A DNA stretch of 64,000 nucleotides from Lachnospiraceae bacterium (GTDB taxonomy: Bacteria; Bacillota; Clostridia; Lachnospirales; Lachnospiraceae): positions 1-64,000 of the forward strand of contig CAJTDN010000019.1 of the NCBI GenBank assembly GCA_910574865.1, read 5' to 3'. Shown piece by piece: positions 52,575 to 61,218 of this stretch. Position 1 is the first letter of the stretch, and every line of letters starts with the position of its first letter. The translations under genes were made by a program, and so were the position numbers. The notes under the pieces are model-generated. The model ran no database searches. It was given only the letters and a program-made list of their open reading frames with translations, and was not told the DNA's origin.

Positions 52575-52715
52575 TAATATGATTGTAATGAACAAAGAAC
52601 GGACGACCCTAAGGAGGGAGGGCTACTTACACCAAATCGGTGCGACTGGACTACCTACCAGTTCTGCAAGATTGTCTTGCGTTGTGTTTTTATCTTTGCT
52701 TCTATATATTACCAC
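52575..52715 (-). promoter_or_regulatory. probable yjdF (azaaromatic) riboswitch
   Basis: The leader of yjdF has successive hairpins: ACTGG...CCAGT, CACCGATTTGGTG and CCCTCCCTCCTTAGGG. The loop CCTCCTT of the last is complementary to the AAGGAGG ribosome site just before yjdF, so the leader can hide the site. The order and the strongly conserved-looking GTAAGTAGCCCTC fit my memory of the yjdF motif. A covariance model would settle it. Confidence 0.65.
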
Positions 52716-52804
52716 ATAACCGCTTATTTTGCTATAAAAGTGTGGCAATTTGCTTAATAGTGTGAACTGCCACATTATCACATTTTCATTATCCGAATTA
52801 ACTT

Positions 52805-52824
52805 ACATGGTGCTAGCACCATGT
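52805..52824. repeat. 20-bp perfect palindrome
   Basis: ACATGGTGCTAGCACCATGT, downstream of the SAM methyltransferase gene and upstream of the yjdF leader. Likely terminator-like or a protein site. Confidence 0.6.
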
Positions 52825-52880
52825 TCAAATCATTACTAAGGAAAAATATTCTGCCTTTCTTACAGACGAAAATTTGATGC

Positions 52881-53486
52881 TCATTTTTCAGCCTTAAGAA
52901 ACACCCCTTCCCCTTTTCTATAAACCTGCACTGTTTTAAATCCACAATTAAAAAATATTTCCTCTAACTCTTTTTTGCTGTATATTCTTACATCTCCACT
53001 TTTTGAAAAGGGAAACCAAAATTTATTTGCTATAAATCTGACTACTGCTCCAAAATTAGGATCAGCTATATACACTGTACCGTTTTTCTTCAAAACTCTT
53101 TTACATTCACTTACGAAACCTTGCGGATTGTCAAAATGATGAAACGCACAACATACAGTTATAATATCAATACTTTCATTACTCCATTCAAGCGGATAGC
53201 ATGGTTTGACCTCAAAACTCATATTAGGGTATCTCATCTTTGCAGAACAAATCATGTTCTCAGATATATCTATTCCATTTGCTTGGATTTTTGCTTTTTT
53301 CCATAATTCTCGCAGCAGAGTTCCATTTCCACATGCAACATCAAGGACAACATTACCCTCATGCAAATCTATAGTGTTAGATAGTTCCATAATATGAAAT
53401 CTTGTATATTGTCCTTCCCTTGACGCATCATATTCAAATGCTATTTTATTGTATGCAATTCTTGATTCTTCTGTTTTCTTATTCAC
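52881..53486 (-). CDS. class I SAM-dependent methyltransferase
   Basis: The 201-residue protein has motif I VVLDVACGNGTLLREL (about 46-61), the acidic loop ANGIDISENM, and CCAFHHFDNPQGFVSECKRV with a UbiE-like arrangement. Small-molecule substrate unknown. Inside the att-bounded module; single gene. Confidence 0.9.
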   Translation of the reverse strand: MNKKTEESRIAYNKIAFEYDASREGQYTRFHIMELSNTIDLHEGNVVLDVACGNGTLLRELWKKAKIQANGIDISENMICSAKMRYPNMSFEVKPCYPLEWSNESIDIITVCCAFHHFDNPQGFVSECKRVLKKNGTVYIADPNFGAVVRFIANKFWFPFSKSGDVRIYSKKELEEIFFNCGFKTVQVYRKGEGVFLKAEK

Positions 53487-53563
53487 ATTATTCCCTCACT
53501 CCTGATTTCTCCATTTGATTATACTACTTCCACTCTCTGTTTGCCATTATAAAATATGGGGCA

Positions 53564-53617
53564 GTTTGTGTCAAGTAATCGTTGGCACTTGTTTGTGTCA
53601 AGTAATCGTTGGCACTT
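53564..53617. repeat. tandem duplication of the IS left end
   Basis: Two identical 27-bp copies of GTTTGTGTCAAGTAATCGTT plus GGCACTT. The outer copy either marks an earlier end of the same element or a slipped duplication. Confidence 0.85.
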
Positions 53618-53702
53618 TTTCTTTTCTTTTTGATGTTTGACTATTCCCTTAATTTTCTGACAATTCAAGAGCTACTATTTCACATTTTATCTGTTTTGTT
53701 TT

Positions 53703-55142
53703 TTAATGGCAAAAGGCGGCTCTGAATGCTTTCCTCGATGCCGTCTGCATCGCATCCAGCAGCGGCATGTGGCGGCTGATCTTATCCACATATGGATTTC
53801 CCTTCCCATCTTTTTTGGGGGCTTTCGCCGCACTCAACGTCTGGATGATTTCCTCCATCTGCATTGGAAAGATTAGCCCGTCTGTATACCTCTCTATTGT
53901 ATCTATGAGCTCCCGGTTTTCCTTTCGGTACAGTGCCTTCGCCATGTTGTTCGCCCCGTTCACCGACCAGCGCATCCTCCGGTGCTTCATCCGCAGTGTC
54001 ACCACGGTACAGTTCTGGTTCTCTTGTACCCCCATGTTTTTATATTCGATTCCTTCTGGCGCTTCCGGTATCTTTACTCCTCGCTTTTGATAGGGGAGCA
54101 GCCCCTCCTTGTTGTTGCTTGGATAGGCGTGGAGTTCAAGCGCCCTCTTGCTTCGCTTGTCCGTTTCATCACCGCTTGCAACACTGTCCGCATAAATCCG
54201 TATATAGTCCAGCATCTCATCTATTTTTTCCGCGTCAAACAGCTCCCTTATTTCCTTCTGCGCCCCCTTGTCCCTGATCTTGCGCAGGATTTCCTGATAA
54301 ATGTGGTAACGGTCCAGTTGGAAGATGGCTTCCGGGTCGTACTGTTCTTTGATCCAGCTCCCCCCGTCTCCATTCAGTATCCTCTGCCCAATCTCATCCG
54401 CCGCATATTTTTTCTCTATCACCGCCTCCCTCTTTGCGTGGAATTCACTGCTTTTCTCCATGCCGGCAAGCATCGTCTTGTTCACCAGCCTGCCCCGGCT
54501 CTTGCTCCCGGCCTCCCATCCTTCATACATCGTGAATACCTTCATTTCCTGTTTCTTCATCTTCCCATGCTTCTTGTCCTGCATGGACAGCCATACCCCG
54601 TCCATCTCCTCGAAGAGTACGGGCAGGGTTTCCTTTCCTTGTGCTTGTCCGGCTTTCATCTGCTTTACGGCAAGCTCCTCTTCTTTGTTGATCCGCTCCC
54701 CCAGTTTCTGCACCAGATTCCATGCCCCGCCATGGCTGATGCTCTGTCCACAAGTGCCGCTTATGGTCTCCGCTGTCACCCGGTAGGGCGCTTCCGTGAC
54801 GGTCATGGCTATCTTTTCCGCAAGGTTCGTTGAAACCATCCCGATCTTATCCATGTACATTGCTTCATCCAGCAGATAAACATATGCGTTCTTTCCGTCT
54901 GGGAGCTTTGTCTGATATACTTTGCGGGAGTAGGCCACTTCCCCGTAGACCGCCTTGATCGTAGTGTTGCGCCTTCCCTTGTCCCTATATAGGGTTTTGT
55001 CCCTTTCCTCCGCCAGTTCTGCATCATAACCCTCCAGCATGATCCGGGTGATCTCCCTCCCCAGTTCACACACATATGAAAAAATTTTCTGCTCCAGAGT
55101 CTTGAAAGATATCGGTTTTTCCTCTACAATAGTTTTCATCAT
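53703..55142 (-). CDS. ISLre2 family (UPF0236) transposase
   Basis: From the ATG at 55140-55142 (AAAGGAG before) about 479 residues, normal for the family. Segments such as YRDKGRRNTTIKAVYGEVAY, DGVWLSMQDKKHGKMKKQEM, AIFQLDRYHIYQEILRKI and MRWSVNGANNMAKALYRKEN are typical. Frame is intact, so the element may be active. Confidence 0.92.
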   Translation of the reverse strand: MMKTIVEEKPISFKTLEQKIFSYVCELGREITRIMLEGYDAELAEERDKTLYRDKGRRNTTIKAVYGEVAYSRKVYQTKLPDGKNAYVYLLDEAMYMDKIGMVSTNLAEKIAMTVTEAPYRVTAETISGTCGQSISHGGAWNLVQKLGERINKEEELAVKQMKAGQAQGKETLPVLFEEMDGVWLSMQDKKHGKMKKQEMKVFTMYEGWEAGSKSRGRLVNKTMLAGMEKSSEFHAKREAVIEKKYAADEIGQRILNGDGGSWIKEQYDPEAIFQLDRYHIYQEILRKIRDKGAQKEIRELFDAEKIDEMLDYIRIYADSVASGDETDKRSKRALELHAYPSNNKEGLLPYQKRGVKIPEAPEGIEYKNMGVQENQNCTVVTLRMKHRRMRWSVNGANNMAKALYRKENRELIDTIERYTDGLIFPMQMEEIIQTLSAAKAPKKDGKGNPYVDKISRHMPLLDAMQTASRKAFRAAFCH

Positions 55143-55288
55143 ATAGTCTCCTTTGTGTGTTTTCTTCGTCGTTAACATCATAAAGGAAAACTGTATGGTT
55201 GGGAAGTGGGGATTTTCTCTGCTTCCTTTTTATTTCAGTAATAATTCCTGTTTCTGCCAATAATAATTATACACTAACGGGGTGTTTC

Positions 55289-55465
55289 CTACATGGCTAC
55301 GGTCAGACCGTAAAATTTTTCTTCAAAGTATTTTGTCGGGACTTTGCCGCAGATTGTCCGATAGCCCTTTGTTTTCAATTCCTCATTCAGCCCCCGGATA
55401 ATCTTGTAGGCATAACCCGTTGATACACCAAGCATTTCAGCAGCTTCCTCTGCCGTTACATACAT
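55289..55465 (-). CDS. small HTH protein, excisionase-like
   Basis: A 58-residue frame after GGAG reads MYVTAEEAAEMLGVSTGYAY, then KIIRGLNEELKTKGYRTICG and KVPTKYFEEKFYG: a MerR/Xis-type HTH and short wing. Such proteins direct excision or transcription in integrative elements. The IS ends 11 bases after its stop. It is the only recombination-linked gene kept in this module. Confidence 0.75.
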   Translation of the reverse strand: MYVTAEEAAEMLGVSTGYAYKIIRGLNEELKTKGYRTICGKVPTKYFEEKFYGLTVAM

Positions 55466-55661
55466 TTTTTTCCATTCTCCATATAGTCTTGTCCTTTCCT
55501 TTTTTATTTTAGGTACACATATGCGACCTTTGTATTTTTATTATACGGTACACTTTTGTGAACGTCGAATATTTATTTTAAATTATTATACACAAATGTG
55601 TCCTGATGTAATAAAATTGAACTAAACAATAACGAAAATCATAAAAATCGGAGGTAGTGGC

Positions 55662-56207
55662 ATGACTACCGGGGAAAAGATTAAACACTTTCGCAATTTG
55701 CGTGGCATATCACAGGAAACGCTCGGTCAGCTTTCCGGCATCAATTCCGCCACAATAAAAAAATATGAGTATGGCATCCGCAATCCCAAGCCCGACCAAC
55801 TGCTGAAAATTGCAAATGCTTTGGGTATCAGCATCAATGTTTTCATGGATTTTGATATAGAAACAGTGTCAGATGTATTGTCTTTGATTTTGAAAATGGA
55901 CGAGCAATTAGATATGAACTTTGAAGCAGAGAGGTACGAGGACGGAAGTTTCAATCCCGCTACAATCAAAATATCCTTTCAGAACTCCCTTCTCAATCAT
56001 AAGTTGGGCGTATACATGAAAGCAAGGGAATTGCAGGAGAGCCTTTTGAATGATACGGTACGCTTTTCATCAGAGGAAGAACACCAGCGGGCGATTGAAG
56101 CACTCTCAAAGGATTTAGACGCTGTTAAACAGAGTATTCTTGATGATAGTAAGATTGTTAAAAAGAGAGTTAGAGGTATATCTGTAAAAATTTATCCCGA
56201 AAATTAG
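55662..56207 (+). CDS. XRE-family regulator of the mobile module
   Basis: The 181-residue protein starts after GGAGG. HTH: GISQETLGQLSGINSATIKK, YEYGIRNPKPDQLLKIANAL. The C-terminal helical part (HQRAIEALSKDLDAVKQSIL) is unassigned. The upstream 120 bases hold palindrome-like sites GGTACACATATGCGACC, GTACACTTTTGTGAAC and ACACAAATGTGT that suggest an autoregulated divergent control region with the Xis-like gene. Confidence 0.88.
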   Translation: MTTGEKIKHFRNLRGISQETLGQLSGINSATIKKYEYGIRNPKPDQLLKIANALGISINVFMDFDIETVSDVLSLILKMDEQLDMNFEAERYEDGSFNPATIKISFQNSLLNHKLGVYMKARELQESLLNDTVRFSSEEEHQRAIEALSKDLDAVKQSILDDSKIVKKRVRGISVKIYPEN

Positions 56208-56319
56208 CCATTCTCACTATACCGAAAAATATTTGCCACACTTTAGAGAGCCTTAGTGACATTTGAATTTTCTTGTGGTATAGTGGACTTCCACTTTTAA
56301 GAAAAGGAGTTGATGACAT

Positions 56320-56787
56320 ATGCCACAGATGAATAAAGGCGGTAAATTTATTTTCGGAAAATCGCTGATACGAGATGACTTGACAATCCATCTCCCAACA
56401 CAGGCTCTTACAGAGTACAACGCCACAGCAGAGAGAAAAGTCTATCTTTTTACTGGAAGCAAGGTCACTGGCGGCTTTTGTGTGACAAGAAAAGGGTTGT
56501 TAGAACCTTCAAAACTAGGGCACATTCTTACTGATAATCCGGCTTTACTGAATTATCAGACCGCAGAGGGCGAATTTGTCAAATACAAAGGACGGGCATA
56601 CTGTTGGATAAATATTTCAGAGAATGGTGTTATTCAGCTTAATCAACAGATATTAGATTTTCTTAATCTGAAGATTGAAATGGAACTATTGTCTATCCGA
56701 AGCAGTGATATAGCTTTTACAATGGGCGCAACCGGTCCTTTGTTGGAAAGAGCCGACAATTATGAGGGCGAAATCAAAATTTACTGA
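56320..56787 (+). CDS. uncharacterised protein of the mobile module
   Basis: The 155-residue protein (MPQMNKGGKFIFGKSLIRDD, VYLFTGSKVTGGFCVTRKGL, IQLNQQILDFLNLKIEMELL) follows AAAGGAG. It looks like a beta-rich sandwich with an AbrB-like C-terminal strand; no family recognised. Same direction as the XRE gene, 112 bases downstream. Confidence 0.75.
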   Translation: MPQMNKGGKFIFGKSLIRDDLTIHLPTQALTEYNATAERKVYLFTGSKVTGGFCVTRKGLLEPSKLGHILTDNPALLNYQTAEGEFVKYKGRAYCWINISENGVIQLNQQILDFLNLKIEMELLSIRSSDIAFTMGATGPLLERADNYEGEIKIY

Positions 56788-56817
56788 ACAATATCTACAG
56801 ATTTTAGCAGAAATCTC

Positions 56818-56846
56818 TTGAAACATTTCACATTCAATGGTATTAT
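56818..56846 (+). promoter_or_regulatory. promoter of the antitoxin RNA
   Basis: TTGAAA (56818-56823), exactly 17 bases, TATTAT (56841-56846) on the plus strand. Confidence 0.65.
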
Positions 56847-56852
56847 AACAAT

Positions 56853-56962
56853 ACAAAGGGAAAGCACCCACTCCAAAGTGGATGCTCCGAGTTTAGGTTG
56901 ATGATTGTCCTTATGGACACCGCCTATCCTGTGGATCAGACAGGATAGGCATTTTTATTTTC
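56853..56962 (+). ncRNA. type I antitoxin RNA (RatA/RNAII-like)
   Basis: From the promoter at 56818-56846 a 105-110 base RNA would run through hairpins (AAGCACCCACTCCAAAGTGG and others) to a terminator GCCTATCCTG...CAGGATAGGC followed by ATTTTTATTTT. It overlaps the end of the oppositely oriented toxin gene, as in txpA/RatA and par systems. Confidence 0.65.
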
Positions 56963-57074
56963 GCTTGTTGTTTCTCTTATCGAGAAAGGCAAGCAACGCA
57001 ACAATTAAGCTACCAAAGGACATCAGCAATGCTAATATTCCAATGAAAATCGAAATGATTTCAAAAGCTGTCAT
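56955..57074 (-). CDS. holin-like type I toxin
   Basis: A 39-residue peptide, MTAFEIISIFIGILALLMSF then GSLIVALLAFLDKRNNKRK: one long membrane segment and a basic tail, as in the holin-like toxin family (TxpA/BsrG/Fst-like). Ribosome site GGGAGGTGG lies upstream. The mRNA leader has repeated hairpins (GGTGGTAGCCTCCC, CCGGCGTGCCGG) that may hide the site. It meets the antitoxin RNA tail-to-tail. Confidence 0.82.
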   Translation of the reverse strand: MTAFEIISIFIGILALLMSFGSLIVALLAFLDKRNNKRK

Positions 57075-57339
57075 CGGCGCCACCTCCCTTCCTATGTATT
57101 CCGGCACGCCGGTTTTCATAAACTCGGGAGGCTACCACCCTGTCATGGGTACTTTCCGTAGATGTATTGTAACACGAAGATATATGAATGGCAATTAGTT
57201 CTTTAGATTTCTTGCAGGTGTCACGATACCCACCCCAAATCCAGTATTCATCAAATAAATAGAGCCATTTTTGAGCCAACAGGCATAAAGCAATCCCGAA
57301 AACGCCCATTTTACCAGCATTTCCGGGATTTTATCCGTT

Positions 57340-57349
57340 ATTCGAACTC
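57340..57349. other. ATTCGAACTC att-like core, copy 2
   Basis: To its left GAGCCATTTTTGAGCCAAC (57258-57276) repeats the arm-like motif found near copy 1 in the same orientation. To its right TTGCCAAAATGTTGCCAATT (57453-57472) is a different doubled repeat. The 57075-57474 stretch has no other gene. Confidence 0.5.
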
Positions 57350-57473
57350 GGCGTGTTCTTCGTTGCTCTTAACTGTATCTGTTTAAGTTTTGTGCAAATA
57401 CACGCCTTTTTTTACTTCAATTACACCATTTATTCTGGCTTGCTGATTTTCTGTTGCCAAAATGTTGCCAATT

Positions 57474-57740
57474 TTACTTATCTCTATAATGAGAACCACA
57501 TTGAACAATCTTTATCATATTATCTTCTATCCGATAAACGATACGATTTGCATCATCTATTCGTCGGCTCCAATAAGATGCCAAGTCACCACTTAGTCTT
57601 TCTGGCTTTCCTATTCCCTCGTATCCATTTCGGTCAATATCCTTCAATAGCTGAAGGATACGCCTCAACGTCTTTTTATCCTGCTTTGTCCAGTATTCAA
57701 AATCTTCCCACGCCGCATCTGACCATGACTTAATCATCAA
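57474..57740 (-). CDS. yoeB: YoeB/Txe-family toxin
   Basis: The 88-residue protein MMIKSWSDAAWEDFEYWTKQ ... GKPERLSGDLASYWSRRIDD ... NRIVYRIEDNMIKIVQCGSH has the complete YoeB pattern with the catalytic C-terminal H-Y (SHYRDK). It is a ribosome-dependent mRNA interferase. Overlaps its antitoxin by 11 bases. Confidence 0.95.
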   Translation of the reverse strand: MMIKSWSDAAWEDFEYWTKQDKKTLRRILQLLKDIDRNGYEGIGKPERLSGDLASYWSRRIDDANRIVYRIEDNMIKIVQCGSHYRDK

Positions 57741-57981
57741 AATTCACCTCATGTATCGTACCACCTGTCGCTTCCATTTGCGCTACAGATTCCCTAAGTC
57801 TGGTCATATTCTCCTGCGAATAAAACGGATCAACAGATACTTCAAACGGTATCCGTTTCTCTCGTCCAAGTTTTTTAAGATAAATATTTATAGCCGTAGA
57901 TAAAGACATGCCAATATCGGCACATGCCTGCTCTGCCTTTTTCTTTACATCATCCTCTATGCGCAAACTAATTTGAGCCAT
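57730..57981 (-). CDS. RelB/DinJ-family antitoxin
   Basis: The 83-residue protein (MAQISLRIEDDVKKKAEQAC, LSTAINIYLKKLGREKRIPF) is a ribbon-helix-helix antitoxin with a toxin-binding tail (ENMTRLRESVAQMEATGGTI). It is upstream of YoeB in one operon and should repress it. Confidence 0.93.
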   Translation of the reverse strand: MAQISLRIEDDVKKKAEQACADIGMSLSTAINIYLKKLGREKRIPFEVSVDPFYSQENMTRLRESVAQMEATGGTIHEVNFDD

Positions 57982-58219
57982 TATATATCACCTCTTCCTT
58001 TTTGATATTACAAGCATATCACACGTCACAGCATTTGTAAAGCATTTTGCTATATATTTGCTTGTTTTTTATTATCTTTTCTATAATCATCCATAAAAAT
58101 ACATAGTTACACTGGCAACAATTCACTACGTTAATTTCTCTAAACATAATATAATGTAAATATAGCAGGCAATCTCATAGACTACCTGCCATATAAAATA
58201 AATAATATACTCTTGTACT

Positions 58220-58229
58220 ATTCGAACTC
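58220..58229. other. ATTCGAACTC att-like core, copy 3
   Basis: To its right AGTAGCAAAGTAGTAGCA (58335-58352) is a third doubled repeat at a similar distance. The 57982-58485 stretch is otherwise non-coding and AT-rich. Confidence 0.45.
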
Positions 58230-58484
58230 TTCCCGAAGTTTTTATCTGCAACTCACAAATGCTGATATTTCCTACATTTCGGGTGCTTCTATTTCACAAA
58301 ATATCGCTCTTTTCGCACCGTTTTAAAAATTTTTAGTAGCAAAGTAGTAGCAGTAATTAAAACCTATCATAATCCATCGGTTTGATATAATCTACTTTTA
58401 CATTACTGAAACAAATAATTTCCTGTGGCTGTCTGGTTGCCATATAACACCTGCTACCACACCCAAAATGAAAGGAGCATTACC

Positions 58485-58856
58485 ATGAGCAACAAACATA
58501 AAAATCCAACCATCAGCTTCAGAATCACTGATGCCGAACGTAAACAAATCGAGGCACGCATTCTTGCCAGTGGAATGATGAAAAAAGATTACTTTGTCCG
58601 TTCCTGCATTTACAACCGCATCTGCGTTGTTGGCAAGAAAGAAACCATATATCCATTGCTACAGACTGTCAATGCGTTGTATCTGCAATTACTTAAAATG
58701 CAAAGAGAATTTACCGCAAACGATGTTACTCCTGATACGCTTCCTTCTTTGGAATCCATTAAGGAATTACAGACTGAATACACCAATATGCTGACAGCTA
58801 TTATTGACCTGCTGGATGGTGCAAAGTATCTGTGGGAAGGAGACCAGCATGAATAA
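58485..58856 (+). CDS. MobC-like mobilization protein
   Basis: From the ATG at 58485 (AAAGGAG before) it encodes 123 residues: NPTISFRITDAERKQIEARI, ASGMMKKDYFVRSCIYNRIC (ribbon-helix-helix), then a helical tail. MobC-type proteins nick-assist at oriT. No relaxase is nearby. Confidence 0.8.
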   Translation: MSNKHKNPTISFRITDAERKQIEARILASGMMKKDYFVRSCIYNRICVVGKKETIYPLLQTVNALYLQLLKMQREFTANDVTPDTLPSLESIKELQTEYTNMLTAIIDLLDGAKYLWEGDQHE

Positions 58857-59100
58857 CAATCTTACTTTTCAGTTTGGTATGTACGAACCTGCAACCGATT
58901 CCATCATTGTGAACACTGGCGAAAATTCCATTCTTGTTATCCGTTGTAAAGAATGTAATTCCTCTGTTATCTTCGATGATCCCAGTGATGTAGTCTATCT
59001 GTACCATTTAGCAGAAGAAACACCGCTTTTATACGCAAAGCTTGCATTGAAAGCAAATGGCTTACAAGATTATGTGAATGCCATGAATGAATTTAATTAA
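58849..59100 (+). CDS. DUF6061-like small protein
   Basis: The 83-residue acidic protein (MNNNLTFQFGMYEPATDSII, VFDDPSDVVYLYHLAEETPL-like centre, LKANGLQDYVNAMNEFN) overlaps the MobC gene by 8 bases, with AAGGAG before its ATG. It is a frequent companion of mobilization genes in gut Firmicutes. Confidence 0.65.
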   Translation: MNNNLTFQFGMYEPATDSIIVNTGENSILVIRCKECNSSVIFDDPSDVVYLYHLAEETPLLYAKLALKANGLQDYVNAMNEFN

Positions 59101-59110
59101 CAGCCTGTTT

Positions 59111-59145
59111 CCTATCTCCATCATTTTTCTTATGATGGAGATAGG
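59111..59145. terminator. bidirectional hairpin terminator
   Basis: CCTATCTCCATCAT TTTTCTT ATGATGGAGATAGG, 14-bp perfect stem, between convergent genes ending at 59100 and 59179. Confidence 0.8.
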
Positions 59146-59178
59146 CTTCTTAATCCATTCTTATGACATTCATTTGCA

Positions 59179-60699
59179 TTATTCTCTAAAATAAACCTTA
59201 TTTTTTGTTTTTCCTGTGCCTTTAAGGATATTCAGCTTTTCAGCCTTCAACAGCAAACGGCTTGCCGTCTTTATTTCAACTTCCAGCAATTTTGCCGCAG
59301 CAGCACTATTTATTTCTTTATTTGTTTCCAGATAAATCAAAATAATCTGCATTCTTGCTCTTTCCAATTCGGACATTGATTCGGACATTGATTCGGACAT
59401 TGATTCGGACATTTTCTCTTTTCTTTCAAAACCGTCTCTTATGCGAATAATCGCATTTAAATAAGTTCTTTCCTCATCCATATCAAACACAGGCTCCGGT
59501 GAACCATTTTGTTTCAGTTCTCTTAATATTTTAGGAATACCTGTTCCCTTTTTTTCAGATAAATCAATCTCCTTAAATAATTCCCCGATTCTTCTGTTAC
59601 GATATTTCCTTCCTTTCACTTTGCCTGATACAAAACGTTCAAGATTAATCCATTTCGCAAGTCCGGGATAATTAAGTATCTGAATGCTATCCACATATAT
59701 ACGAATTTCCACTGGCTCCGGCTCGCGATACGACTTGTGAAATACTGCATTTACCAATGTTTCTTCCAATGCATTATATGGATAATTAAAATATCGTTCT
59801 GCTTCCGCCTGACCCTGAACCTTTACAACTTTTTGCTCAATCACAGTTGTCTTTATATAATTCAAAGCATCCTGAACTTGTCTCCATATTGGTCCTGTAA
59901 ATATTTTTTCCGTAAAATCATCCGATGCCTCGGCTTCTTCTGAATGAAATCGAATCAGCTCAATATATGCCCCCGGAATCAGCTTCTCTGGATGTTCCGC
60001 AAACATCAATACACCGATATTTCTGATATCTAATTCCGTATCTGTCTCATTTGCAACTTCCTGTGCAAGCAGCAGTTCCTCTAATGAACTGCTATTCAAT
60101 TCCATCACCAGACTACTGTTGCTCTTCCTAATAAAATCTTCAAGATAGCCTCTCATGATATCATCAATTTTTGCCTTTCTATTGACACGGTCATCAAATG
60201 GCACGGAATTAAATTTATCAAACAATTCAGATATTTCATCCTGTTTCGCATCTGTAGTAAGCGATGCCGGTCTAATCCAATATTTCAAACTTTTGTCAGC
60301 TTTTTCGCCATTTTCAACATACACTGATTTCGGCGCCTGATAAGGACCGCTATCGCCTGCTGAACACCATAGATATATCAAATAAATTCCTTCATTCTTA
60401 TAATCAACCACTTCCATTCTTGGAATGTACCTTGGAATAATCTGATTACAGTACTGAAATATTTCCTGCTGTATGGAATCTAACTTTTCCTTCGGAACAC
60501 CTTCTAACGGAAATACAGGCATACCATTGCTCTCTTTTACCCCTATGACAATATATCCGCCATTCGTGTTATCATAGTCATTTGCAAAAGCACAAATAGA
60601 ATGAATAATATCATTAGGATTCCAGCCTGTTTTATACTCTACACGGTCATGTTCAACAACACGTCCTTCTAACAAAGTTTCTATCTTTAATGGTATCAT
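59179..60699 (-). CDS. AlbA_2/Schlafen-type ATP-binding protein
   Basis: The 506-residue protein begins with the AlbA_2 domain (EHDRVEYKTGWNPNDIIHSI, ANDYDNTNGGYIVIGVKESN). The middle has the GHKL-like C-terminal ATPase part (NYPYNALEETLVNAVFHKSY, RRIGELFKEIDLSEKKGTGI). A stretch MSES repeated four times then leads to a winged-helix tail. Such proteins act as regulators or in defence. It lies downstream of dndE but 143 bases apart. Confidence 0.85.
   Translation of the reverse strand: MIPLKIETLLEGRVVEHDRVEYKTGWNPNDIIHSICAFANDYDNTNGGYIVIGVKESNGMPVFPLEGVPKEKLDSIQQEIFQYCNQIIPRYIPRMEVVDYKNEGIYLIYLWCSAGDSGPYQAPKSVYVENGEKADKSLKYWIRPASLTTDAKQDEISELFDKFNSVPFDDRVNRKAKIDDIMRGYLEDFIRKSNSSLVMELNSSSLEELLLAQEVANETDTELDIRNIGVLMFAEHPEKLIPGAYIELIRFHSEEAEASDDFTEKIFTGPIWRQVQDALNYIKTTVIEQKVVKVQGQAEAERYFNYPYNALEETLVNAVFHKSYREPEPVEIRIYVDSIQILNYPGLAKWINLERFVSGKVKGRKYRNRRIGELFKEIDLSEKKGTGIPKILRELKQNGSPEPVFDMDEERTYLNAIIRIRDGFERKEKMSESMSESMSESMSELERARMQIILIYLETNKEINSAAAAKLLEVEIKTASRLLLKAEKLNILKGTGKTKNKVYFRE
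59367..59414. repeat. 12-bp tandem repeat inside the AlbA_2 gene
   Basis: ATTCGGACATTG repeats four times and encodes the MSES units. It is a simple sequence repeat that can change length in frame. Confidence 0.9.
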
Positions 60700-60841
60700 T
60701 CAGATGCCTCTCTTTCTTCTATGAATTATTCACAGTAATCTTGTTTCTTAATAATATTCTGTCAAAAACAGCATCCCATATTCTTTATTTCCCTGAATAT
60801 ATGAAAGAAGCTTCTAATCAACATTCCTCCCTCAAAAAACA

Positions 60842-61216
60842 TCAGATACCCTTCTCTAAGCTAACGAGATGTGCATAAAAATCATGTCCATATCTATACT
60901 CCTGTTCCAGCAAAACTGCTCCGTAATCTATGTACTGCTTCACTACATTTGGAAAATATTCCTCTTCATAAATATGTCTTTGTTCATTCAATTCTATCAA
61001 TGCTTTAAATAATGCATCATTTTCACCAGTTATTGTTTGTCTATTCAAATCAAGACCATTTGAATCGTCATCAGTATTCTCCTTCGAGCAAAATCCCTCT
61101 TTCAATGCTAATGCAATCGAAATTTTAGCCAAAGCAAACGGTTGTAAATGTTCCCTCACATATATACCCTCATATATTTCCTGTGTCTTTTTTGATGTTT
61201 TCAATCCAAACTGCAT
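60842..61216 (-). CDS. dndE: DNA phosphorothioation protein DndE
   Basis: The 124-residue protein (MQFGLKTSKKTQEIYEGIYV, LNRQTITGENDALFKALIEL, NVVKQYIDYGAVLLEQEY) matches DndE, a nicked-DNA-binding subunit of the phosphorothioation complex. It is 2 bases downstream of dndD. Confidence 0.92.
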   Translation of the reverse strand: MQFGLKTSKKTQEIYEGIYVREHLQPFALAKISIALALKEGFCSKENTDDDSNGLDLNRQTITGENDALFKALIELNEQRHIYEEEYFPNVVKQYIDYGAVLLEQEYRYGHDFYAHLVSLEKGI

Positions 61217-61218
61217 AC

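Larger units (their letters stand above)
53564..55278. mobile_element. ISLre2-family insertion sequence
   Basis: The element holds one UPF0236-type transposase. Its right end TGCCAATAATAATTATACAC (55255-55278) and its left end (TGCCAACGATTACTTGACAC read outward) are imperfect inverted repeats. The left inverted repeat is doubled as two 27-bp tandem copies (53564-53590, 53591-53617). No clear target duplication was found. Confidence 0.7.
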
